From: Euborellia annulipes | Lineage: Eukaryota; Arthropoda; Insecta; Dermaptera; Anisolabididae | DNA: 64,000 bases | Reading direction: 5' to 3' | Assembly: GCA_023213315.1 (NCBI GenBank) | Contig: JAKCPI010002592.1 | Location: 1 to 64,000 of the forward strand | Program-made: the position numbers and the translations under genes | Notes under the pieces: model-generated | Databases searched by the model: none | What the model saw: only the letters and a program-made list of their open reading frames with translations | What the model was told of the DNA's origin: nothing | Shown here: piece after piece, positions 55,345 through 64,000 of the stretch | Position numbering within the stretch: position 1 is the stretch's first letter | Layout: each line of letters opens with the position of its first letter

Positions 55345-55690
55345 AGTACTTTAAGGAATTTATCAAGAAAGGGTTGCAGGTGCAGAGACTGGCAGCCAAA
55401 TTTGTTCTTTAAATATTTTATTGGGAAATCGTTTCAGTCTCGATAGAAGCCATCTTCATGGTCCAATAAGTGTCAAAGGAATATATATATATATATGCTG
55501 GAGACCGAAACGTCGGCCCAATCAAATATTATAAATTATATATATATATATATATATTTCCTTGACACTTATTGGGCCTTGAAGATGGCTTCTATCGAGG
55601 CCGAAACGACGACCCAATAAAATATTTAAAGAAAAAATTTGGCTGCTCCTACAATCCTTTCTTGATACAACCAAACAGTCACAACTACAA
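55345..55690. repeat. Decayed foldback related to 33,417-33,588, with hammerhead-like motifs
   Basis: ATCAAGAAAGGGTTGCAGG at the left and CCTTTCTTGATACAACC at the right repeat the 33.4-kb arms. Motif copies: minus strand near 55,428-55,472, plus strand near 55,500-55,520 (ACCGAAACGTCGGCCC) and 55,572-55,613 (TTGAAGA, T, GGCTTC-TATC-GAGGCC, GAAACGACG). A TA array sits between. Confidence 0.6.
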
Positions 55691-57124
55691 TATTAAGAAA
55701 TCCAGGAAATTTAATGCTTGATCTGCAAATCGATTATGTTTAAAAAAATTCAAGAGAAGGTTCCCTTCTATCCTGTGTTGATTTTGCGCATTATTCAACA
55801 CAAATTATTAGTGAAATTAGATAATTATTATTTATTAAAATGTGGAGATATAAAGTTAAGTTAAAAAATCTTTTGAGAACAAAATAATAATATAAATTTT
55901 TATAATCTGGCCCTGATTAGATTAATTGAAAGCTGCTCTCACCCATATATTGAATATACATAAATATATATTATTAAAGTTATAAAGCTACATTTTTTTT
56001 GGTTTGATGTCAAAAACGCTGAATACCTGAGCAAGCCATTCGAAACATCACTGCTATAGCTCTGGTTTTATTTTTATTAATCTTTTGGGCTGTTATAAAA
56101 TAAATTAATTCAAAAAATTGTTGCATTGGGAAGAACTACTATAAAGAGTTAACTATTTTACAGAAAAAGCTTTAGCTTTAACTTGAAACCCTTATAAATA
56201 GAAGTGGTTTATCTAAATCAAGCCCGATATTACAAAGATGCTCCTTTTTTTCTTAACAAAGAGTAAAATATGAAGAAGTTCAATCTTTGTAATAATAATT
56301 CATAGTATAAAACTTAAACCATCATCACAAAATATAAGATTTGAATTTATATTAATTTATTTAGAGTCTTAAGAGTTAGAAATTAAAATAAATAATGATC
56401 ACAACTAAGTTCTAGTATCTACATACACAGCACAAACCGCAATTAGTATTTTTTTTTAAAGAATATCGTTCATTTAAAATATATTTTAACAGTATAATGG
56501 AATGGTTTTTTCTTTTTTTTTTTTAATTTAAAAGAAAGAGTCATTTTTTGGCTATCTCAAATATAATCCTAATTATTTATACCATTACACTGTATTTACA
56601 TTATTTCAAAGTTATTAAATATTTTAAATTATATTATATATTTAATTAATATAGATAAATAGATAATGAAATTAGGAGAAGATTATGGAAATATATCAGC
56701 AGAAGATTGGTTTGATTATACAGAATGAAACATGGAATTGGAACAGATTTTAATTTTGCAATAAATTCAAGCTTAAAGCATATCATTTAAGATGGATAAG
56801 CATGAAAAATGAATCTTACAGATGCAAAAAGTCACGAATCAAACTCTTTTTTTAATAAATTAGATGATCTTGGTGACTTTTTTCAAATTAATCTCAAGAC
56901 TTGGGAGCTAGATCTCCGTTATGGAAACGTGTCATCGTTCTCTCGAACTCGATGTGATTGCAGATTTGTTAACTCATCCGCAAGCACCATTGAATGAATG
57001 ATTGAAGGAAATGGTAAATATTACCTTAAAAGATTTAACTTCAAATTTTCCAGAAATGTTAGAAAATATGTAAAATCATGTGAGAATGATAAATATATAA
57101 TCATTAATAGAAATTTTTTGTAGT
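55691..57124. other. AT-rich intergenic DNA
   Basis: The 62-codon frame at 56,809-56,997 has mixed composition (MNLTDAKSHESNSFFNKLDD...) but no family resemblance. A long A/T-rich stretch precedes it. Confidence 0.4.
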
Positions 57125-58020
57125 CATTTTACGAGAGAAATAAATCAGGACTAATTTCTCAGGAATCGCCTTACACCATATATTTGCAAATATTTCGGCC
57201 CGCCTAATGCCTGGCCATCTTCAGTGCAGGGTCCTCAATAATCGGAAGTTAATGTTAATGTGAAGATTTGTGATTATTAACATACATAGTAATTTGGCGA
57301 TTGTTCGTCTGGTGTTTCAAACTTTTGCATGAAGAGAGGAGAGGAAGACGAAAATTGAAGTGTTCGTTCACGAGTGAGAGCTCGTGCGTTTTTAAAAAAT
57401 CCTTGTTAGAATCCAAACGCTACCTCATCGCCCTCGTCACCTTGATATGCGTACAGTGAGGGCCAATATTAAGTCCCACCCATGCGTTTTCTACTTGTGA
57501 TTATTTCATTTTGTTTTTATAAAAGAAAAGAAAAATCCTTATTGGGAATTTTCTAGGTTTGAACCATGTTTTCATTAAAAAATATATATTTTTTTTTTAA
57601 AACAATGAAATAATCACAAGAAGAAAGAACATGGGTGGGACTTAATATTGTCCTTCACTGTACAGATTTTTTATTTTAATTTTTATTTAAACACCAGACG
57701 AATTTTGTTTGAATTATTTTACAATTTTAATATTAGAAAATTATAATTAAGTTAAAAATAAAAAAAAGATTTGAACAAAATTAAAAAAAAAAAAAAAAAA
57801 ACACCAAAACGGTATAATTATTGATAGAAATTTTTTTTTATATTTTATGAAAGGTCACTATATAAGTTAATAATCACAAATCTTTACATTAACATTAATT
57901 TAAAAAATATGCACTTCCTATTGTTGTAGATCCTGCAGTGAAGATGGCCAGGCGTTAGGCCGACTGAAAAATTTGTAAATATATGGTGTAAGGCTATTCC
58001 TGAGAAATTTGTACTGTTTT
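57125..58020. repeat. Foldback with hammerhead-like motifs, split by a MITE
   Basis: TACAGTACAAATTTCTCAGG (minus, right) and GACTAATTTCTCAGGAATCG (left) start the arms; they also share GTTAATAATCACAAATCTT. The minus-strand motif at 57,175-57,230 reads CTGAAGA, T, GGCC-loop-GGCC, GAA, then the 14-base palindrome ATATTTGCAAATAT. The core is exact, but the outer stem is weak. The plus-strand copy near 57,946-57,980 is decayed. A second inverted pair (GTTCGTCTGGTGTTT at 57,303) lies inside. Confidence 0.6.
57454..57660. mobile_element. Tc1/mariner-like MITE inside the foldback
   Basis: CAGTGAGGGCCAATATTAAG and CTTAATATTGTCCTTCACTG with TA on both sides; same family as 34,894-35,099. Confidence 0.8.
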
Positions 58021-58831
58021 ATTGCCCCCGTTAAATCATCCTATGAAACCAGCAACAATGCATATATCATCATCTTTTATATTCTTTTAATCAATTTCTT
58101 TTTTTATTTTGAGCAAAAAGTATAATGAAGATCTTAAAAAAAATAAAAAACAATAAAAACTTTTGAAAACAAGACAACCCTCTGGGAGATAAATTTTGCA
58201 AAATTGACTTTCTTAAATGCCAGCATTTTTTATATAAATTTGAATTTACTTCAAAATCTGTTTATATTCCGAGTGTCTCCTATATATATATATATACACT
58301 TATATATATTGCTATATATAAAACATTTTTAGATAAAGTAATTATCTTAAAAGATTATTAACTTAAATTTTCCAGAAACGTTAGAAAATATGTAATTTTT
58401 AAACCATGTGAGATGATAAATTAATAGAAATTTTTTTTATTCTTTTTTAATATTGAGCAAAGAGTATATAAAATATATATACATGTATATATACTTATAT
58501 AAGCTACTATTAATAAAATATTTTAAGTAAATACCTAACCTCTAACATTTCGAATTTTGAAACCAATATTCTGCAATTAATTTCCTGTGCAATGTCAAAT
58601 AAATTAATATTAAATATAATATCACATCATTATATAATCAATTTCAATTTAATCTAATTAAGAAAGATGAAAAATTAGTGAAAAAATAATTAGAAAACAT
58701 TTCTAAACACATTTTTTTTTCCAAGGCTGACACAAGATATTGGCAAGGGTTTGAACACTACAATGGAAAGACTTAGTTTGGAAGGGTGTAATTTGTTAGG
58801 ACATGTGCTTGTGTGTACATATGTGAGACAG
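58021..58831. other. AT-rich DNA downstream of the USP1 gene
   Basis: TTAAAAGATTATTAACTTAA with CCAGAAACGTTAGAAAATAT near 58,350 repeats text at 57,026-57,070. TA arrays near 58,290 and 58,470. No gene. Confidence 0.4.
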
Positions 58832-58837
58832 TTTATT
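58832..58837 (-). terminator. Polyadenylation signal of the USP1 gene
   Basis: AATAAA on the minus strand, 36 bases past the stop codon, in the expected range for 3' end formation. Confidence 0.6.
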
Positions 58838-58873
58838 CAAGGAAATAAGATTTTTTTTTAGTGAACTTACAGT

Positions 58874-61800
58874 TTAGGGAGGTGAACACTTGGCGTAAAA
58901 GAGTAAATAAGGAGTGAGGGCTGATGTTTTGCTTGGTTTCGGCGCTAATACTTCTTCGAATTCTTTTCGGGATAATGTACGGACTGTTTCATCGTCGCAT
59001 TCCAACCAGCAAGGCTCGGATGATGAAGATGAAGAGGAGTTAGATGATGATAATGTTGGATGATCACCGCTGTTAAAGACTCGAACTCCACAGCAGTCAA
59101 TACTTCTACAAGTAGATGATCCACGACCATAATAAGAACCTAAAATAAAAAATATATCTATAAATATTTTGGATATCTTCTTCTTCTTTCTTTGCCTTAA
59201 TCCCGAGGTGCGGGGTTGGCGGAGGAGGTTTTTGCGACCAGGAAGGACCCGTCGCATGGTCTGACGCCTTTTGAAAATATAGAAGGGAACAGACTGACAT
59301 GCAAAGATCAGAAGTACTGCCAGTCCCAGCTCGGGTAGCTCGTGGGCGCCATCCACGTACCTACAAAATGTAGGCCCCTGAGCTATATAAATATTTAGAT
59401 ATATACATACATATATTAAATATATATAAATAAAAATATCAAAAAAACTAAATTTTAGCCTAAAATAATATGTTTATTAAAGTTTTTGTGGGTTGTATTA
59501 TTATTATTATGCGAGTCTTTAATTATAGACCACATTTTGTATTATTTATTAAAAATATAAATACTGTACAACGTTTCAACTGCTTATTTTGCAATCGATT
59601 TCAAGTACTGTGCACTGGCTCCGACTCAAGTGAACTAACCTCTAAGGGACAGTTACGTGCATTTTATATACAGCGCCATCTACCCTCATTTCTAGGAACT
59701 GAGCGAATATTTGGTTTCGGTTACAGTTTCGGCCAAAAATCCTGGTTTCGGCCTTAGTTTCGGTATTGATATGAATTTTTTATAGGAAATACAAGTTTCG
59801 GTTTCGGCCGAAACTATTATAGGATTGAGGCCGAATATTCGGTTTCGGCTGAAAATCTTGTTTCGGTCGGACCCTAATCATTTCTATGAAGATAAACACA
59901 AATTTGCGTACAGGACGCGAAAATTTGTGTCTAATTTTGTAGGAATGACTTTAGATGGCGCTGACGTCGTTGTATATAAAATGCGCATGTCTCTTAGAGG
60001 TTAGTTCACTTGAGTAGGAGCAAGTGCACAGTACTTAAGTAGTCGAAACTTTGTATAGTATGTATATTTTAATAAATAATTAATACCAAATGTGGTCTAT
60101 AATTAAAAACTCTCATTAAACTAAAATAATTTCTTTAACCATTGTCAAGCAAAATAAATGGAAAAAAAATATATAAAATATAATTTACCTAAAGCATTTC
60201 CATTCAATTTAAGCTCATGATTCATGAGAGAATTATTAGACGACATACTTGAAGATGTTGAATTGTTACTGGTCGACTTAGGGCGAAAATACTTAAAAAA
60301 TCCAGCCATTGGTTTATTTTCATTATTTGATTTGCCAACTGCAGCCGCATGAGCTGCTACAACCGCTGCTGTAGCGGAACTTAAACTATTCGCTTTCCGT
60401 TCATCGCGTGTACAATTAAGATAATCACGAGTATGGTCAGAAGCTTGAACATAAGCTACATAATGTCCTGATGCCATTGTCGCTCCGAGATGCATAATCA
60501 CCGCATAAAGTTTATATCTAAAAGAAACAAAACAAACATTAAAATTCAGCCAATTTCCATGATTTCAATAGTAATAGGAAGATGGATAATTTTAGACTTG
60601 AAATTATTATTGAACCACAAAATGATATTCAATTTTTTAAACAAGACTAGCGTGAGATGAGGAATTGGATTTCAACATAAAGCTTTAAATAATATATAGT
60701 TGAGCCTCTTTTTATGTGGTTCCGTTGGATTAAGTTTTGAGCGTTATTGAAATATGAATAATACCTATGTCGGCGATCTTCTTCAGGCAAATGACAGCAT
60801 TGTTCACAAAAACAAGCCAATACTAGAGGAGTGGGCATATAATCATTCACTTTGGACATACACACCATAGATCTGAAAAAAATAAAATATTAGTTCTATT
60901 TAAAAAGAAAAAATGTTTATAATGAATATTAATTATGTTGAGAAAATTACTTTTGAATTAAACAAAAATAATTTTCTTTTTTTTTTTTGATGAAAATAAA
61001 TATTCATCGCGTAATCGATCTATGCCCGAAAATATAAATGTCGTTTTTTGTTCAGTTAAGAAAATAAACAAAAAAAGCTAAATTGTATACTATGATAAAA
61101 GCACCATTTGAGTGTTCAAATAAAGAGAAAAAAAAATTATTTTAATAAAGAAACAAATTTATAAACAGTTTTAAATTTTGTTTTGTACTTTTTGTGACTT
61201 TTAGGCTGAACGCACACCGAACGAGCAAAAACGTTTTTGACTAAAATTGTTTTTTCAATGCTTTTCTATGGGTCAACGCACATCGAGGAGGCAAAATACA
61301 ACTGAGTATGATTCGACATCATTGAACAAAATGTTTTGCTTTTGGCCAAAACGTTTTGTCCGAAAACGTTTTTGATCAATCAGTGTGCATTGGCATAGAG
61401 CAAAATACCGGCTTGCTCAGCAAGCTGTGTTCTGCACAGAAAGCATAAAAACTCAATTTTGACCCCGATGAAGATTTGGTACCTTTTCATGGGGACCGGA
61501 CGGTCACATATATATACATATACCGTATATTAAACAAGCCGCTTTGGGTTTTGGAGATTTATTCAACGTTATGCTCTATTTTATGAGTTAGCAGCCAAGA
61601 GTTGGGTTAGGAAGTAATTGTGGTGTGGTTTGTTTTCGGGCAGTCTTGCGACAAGTTTGAAGACTGGATGTCTAATAAGTATGGATTCGTCTTAGAAATC
61701 TTGGAAAAAGAATATGACTTCAATCTGTGAAATCATCCAGTTTCGAAAACTATCCAGAATTTTATATAATCTTTATATGATAAAGATATATATATAGGAA

Positions 61801-64000
61801 TAAAGATTTTAAGCAACTTTAATATATAGTTATAAATATCAAAATAAATTGAGCATTGTACAGTGGGAGCCACAAGTGCCTGATCTGCTCGAGAGTGGAA
61901 CCTTGAGCTTAGTCAACCAAACCTATATTTTTAAAATAACTAAATCATCTTTTTTTAGTGCAACTGAAGGGAAAAAGCCTTTTAAAAAACCCTTAATGCA
62001 TTTTGGTTACTTAAGCTCAAAGCTCCACTTTCGAGCACTGTACAGTGAGGAACAATAATAAGTCCCACCCATGTTCTTTCTTCTTGTGATTATTTCATTG
62101 TTTTTAAAAAAATATTATATATTTTCTAATGGAAATTTTCATGGTTCAAACCTAGAAAATTTCCTATAAAGATTTTCATTTTCTTTTATAAAAACAATGA
62201 AATAATCACAAGTAGAAAACGGGTGGGACTTAATATTGTCACTCACTGTACAACTAGCTTTCACTTCATATATTTATGTGAGATTGTTACTACGAGAAAC
62301 AACTTTCATGAGATACTTTTTCTCAAAAAAGTTCTATTTTTAGTAGATAAATTTTTGGAATCAGATGTATTATAAAAAAATTAATCCCTCGGCTCCTTCT
62401 CCTTCGTCTCCTAATTATCAATTAAAATTAAATAAAAGATAGAGTTTGGCCCAAAGTATTTTGAATATTAAAGAATGGGATAAATAAAAAATAAAAAGAT
62501 AAACTCACCCAAATGTACTAGAAAAGCGTTTAAGCTGAAGAACAAGCAACCGAGGCAATGTTTCATACCGAATCGAACGTCTTGCCTCATTATAACGTAA
62601 ACATTGTTCACACCAATATTTATTTAAATCCCGTAAATGTTCAGAAGTAACAATAGCGGCTTGATAAAGTTGACTTGCGCGACTACTAATTCCAGAATGC
62701 CCATCATGATTATCGTTTAACGAATCATTTTGTTGGTCGAGAAGTGCTAAAGGCACACAGATGTCACAAAAGGTCTCCTTTCTTTCTGTTGTGTGCTCAC
62801 ATTCAAGGCAAGTTGTTCTTAATACGGAAACACCTTCGAAATCGGCGGCGATAAAATCCGGTTTTGAATTTACTGAAGAATTTGTTGCATTCTCGGAAGA
62901 TGTTGTTGATCCAGAGGCTGATCCAGTGCAACTTGTTGATTTATTATCTTCATTTTGTTCTGCAATTCCTATAAAAATACAAAAAGAAATTTTTAAGAAA
63001 TCAATCAAAATGAAAAATGGCTTTTTAAAGGCCTCGAAGAGGTATTAGAATTCCTTTTAGGAAGTTGGGTTCCCCAAATTATAATTTACTACACTGTTAT
63101 TTATAAAAATCTGTCAGACGTTATTTATAAAAAGCTGTCAGACGTTATTTATAAAAAGCTGTCAGACGATCTTTATTAAGAGGTGGTCAGCATCTCGTCT
63201 CCAGAGCAACAGATGTCATTTCGAAGGTTTCCATCCATAGGGATCCAAGTCGCTGGTGGAAGAATTGATGTGTTTTCTTCTAGTTTCAATAGCAGAGATC
63301 TGGATGGTGGCATTCGTTCCGGATTAAGGGTATAAATGGCCGATGAAAGTGGCTCAATCCTTAAAGTCAGCTCTTGCTATGATGATTAATTTTAGTTCTT
63401 TGAGGAAGGTGAGCACAAACGAGCCAAAATAAAAGTTAGGTATAAATGATAATTTTAAGATAACAAATTTGCGAGATAAGTTCGTGTTTGATTGGACAAA
63501 AATTGCGTCCCCTGGAGTCGAACCAGGACCTCCACGCTTTCGCGGCGGGCGGACTACCTTTATTGTGCCGGGGACTTAGGACAAAGATAGTCCGCCCAAC
63601 AAACACGAACTTATCTCGCAAATTTATTAACTTAAAAGATATATTGACTGTCTTATTACAGTCTATTTGAGCGTTGTAATCCTTTTCAAACAAAGCTCTA
63701 CCTTGTTAATGAAAATTTTAATTAAGGAAGAGTTAAAATAAATTTCACATACTGTGTATATATACTTTAGAATATACTGAGAACGAAGTAATTGTAATTT
63801 TCATTCATTTTCATTTCCTTCAAAAGCTATAGTCAGATGTGACTTAATTATGATAATGGCACAAGAGGTTTCAATATATGTATTTATAGTAAATATTAGT
63901 TTTACCTGCAAGACTTGATTGGTGAGAACTTGGACCTCCGTTCACTTGCAAAAGATCTTCCTTGCTTTTAGATAGTGAACCATTACTAATTGTTCGTCCT
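58874..64000 (-). CDS. USP1: Ubiquitin carboxyl-terminal hydrolase 1 (USP1-type), 3' part
   Basis: Five coding exons: 63,906-64,000 (runs off the edge), 62,509-62,968, 60,765-60,872, 60,189-60,517, 58,874-59,139. All GT-AG junctions keep frame, giving the last 418 residues. FEGVSVLRTTCLECEHTTER and the later CEQC supply the CxxC pairs of the USP fingers. LPRLLVLQLKRF and YKLYAVIMHLG follow, then ATMASGHYVAYV with the catalytic His. The last exon has WLECDDETV with the catalytic Asp and ends LTPYLLFYAKCSPP, as in USP1. The Cys box must lie to the right of the window. USP1, with its WD-repeat partner UAF1, removes monoubiquitin from PCNA and FANCD2 in the nucleus; that role is inferred from the family. 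Low-complexity inserts (Ala-rich, Asn/Ser-rich) separate His and Asp boxes. NKPMAGFFKYF (near 60,280-60,315) resembles a PCNA-binding PIP box. No Gly-Gly autocleavage site is evident in the visible part. Confidence 0.9.
59160..59372 (-). repeat. Dispersed GC-rich repeat ending in (GAA)n, in USP1 intron
   Basis: Minus strand: GTGGATGGCGCCCACGAGCT, GAGCTGGGACTGGCAGT, AGGCGTCAGA, TGCGACGG, GGTCGCAAAAACC, GCACCTCGGG and a GAAGAAGAAG tail. It is the better preserved copy of 22,608-22,858 and sits 21 bases from the acceptor of the last exon. It makes the upstream part of the 160-codon frame look coding. Confidence 0.65.
59469..60117. repeat. Foldback family F, longest copy, with a GGTTTCGGC-rich core, in USP1 intron
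   Basis: Arms of about 210 bases: TTTATTAAAGTTTTTGTGG and AATTATAGACCACATTTTGT at the left, AAATGTGGTCTATAATTAAA at the right; CCGACTCAAGTGAACTAACC is mirrored by GGTTAGTTCACTTGAG. The core holds repeated GGTTTCGGCC steps, and its right edge GTTTCGGTCGGACCCTA resembles a hAT end, so a second element is probably nested. Confidence 0.7.
61204..61410. mobile_element. PIF/Harbinger-like MITE, left end intact, in USP1 intron
   Basis: TTA then GGCTGAACGCACACCGAACG opens it. TTTTGGCCAAAACGTTTTGT and GTGTGCATTGGC follow. The right end is missing. 61,411-61,860 beyond it is intron sequence with nothing recognised. Confidence 0.6.
61861..62040. mobile_element. Tc1/mariner-like MITE, second family
   Basis: CAGTGGGAGCCACAAGTGCC at the left; TCCACTTTCGAGCACTG at the right. 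CGAGAGTGGAACCTTGAGCT and AGCTCAAAGCTCCACTTTCG pair as arms. TA on both sides; the right TA is shared with the next element. Confidence 0.7.
62043..62248. mobile_element. Tc1/mariner-like MITE, CAGTGAGG family
   Basis: CAGTGAGGAACAATAATAAG and CTTAATATTGTCACTCACTG with TA on both sides. Arms continue through TCCCACCC and TTGTGATTATTTCATTG. Confidence 0.8.
63096..63167. repeat. Three tandem copies of a 24-bp unit in USP1 intron
   Basis: GTTATTTATAAAAAGCTGTCAGAC is repeated three times with one base change (AAAAAT in the first copy). 63,168-63,430 beyond it has ordinary GC content and no recognised feature. Confidence 0.8.
63465..63625 (-). repeat. Hairpin element with tRNA-like core, in USP1 intron
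   Basis: Arms 63,465-63,489 and 63,601-63,625 are perfect 25-base inverted repeats (AAATTTGCGAGATAAGTTCG...). Between them, on the minus strand, CCTGG-TTCGACT-CCAGG makes a T arm, GTCCCC/GGGGAC an acceptor-like stem and CGC-CGCGAAA-GCG an anticodon-like stem whose loop lacks U33. It is tRNA-derived but not a working tRNA. Confidence 0.55.

Noticed and set aside
58874..59356. 160-codon frame as a single exon
   Set aside because: Only 58,874-59,139 is USP1; the upstream part is intron and a dispersed repeat, with TTTTAG before GTTCTTATT marking the true exon start.
63096..63167. CRISPR-like array
   Set aside because: Three direct 24-bp units without spacers, in an intron of a eukaryotic gene.

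Overview
The window is AT-rich eukaryotic nuclear DNA. Its genes are split by introns, it carries a canonical polyadenylation signal, and short mobile elements fill most of the rest. The recognisable proteins and the mariner relic fit an invertebrate animal, most likely an arthropod (insect or crustacean). This is an inference; no species can be named. No bacterial, viral or organellar gene was seen.

Two host genes are well supported, both on the minus strand. The first (38,498-43,767, seven coding exons) encodes a complete 374-residue extended short-chain dehydrogenase/reductase. Its last exon holds only 17 codons plus the stop and lies 1.4 kb from the previous exon. The second (58,874 to beyond 64,000, five coding exons in the window) encodes the C-terminal 418 residues of a USP1-type ubiquitin-specific protease. 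It includes the finger cysteines, the catalytic His box, the catalytic Asp region and the conserved C-terminus; the catalytic Cys exon lies off the right edge. Two weaker minus-strand gene fragments are proposed from splice sites and reading frame: 5' exons at 48,666-49,274 and 3' exons at 11,312-12,878.

Layout: 1-9,140, foldbacks, a tandem composite repeat, tRNA-type SINEs and hAT-like MITEs; 9,142-9,905, a dead mariner transposase; 11.2-12.9 kb, candidate gene end; 13-38 kb, a repeat desert with AT-rich filler; 38.5-43.8 kb, the dehydrogenase gene, whose introns are full of foldbacks; 44-48 kb, hAT remnants; 48.6-49.3 kb, candidate gene start; 49.3-58.8 kb, large palindromes and Harbinger-like MITEs; 58.8-64 kb, the USP1 gene.

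The most striking signal outside genes is a set of unrelated foldback repeats that each carry, at or near the centre, one compact motif: CTGANGA-like, a short hairpin, GAAA, then ACGT or a longer palindrome, enclosed by an outer complementary stem. This is the order of parts of a minimal hammerhead ribozyme, as reported for Penelope-like elements and retrozymes. Several of these repeats have perfect arms (55, 59 and 364 bp). hAT-like MITEs with 8-bp target duplications and long G-runs next to their ends, Tc1/mariner-like MITEs flanked by TA, and PIF/Harbinger-like MITEs flanked by TTA/TAA make up much of the rest.
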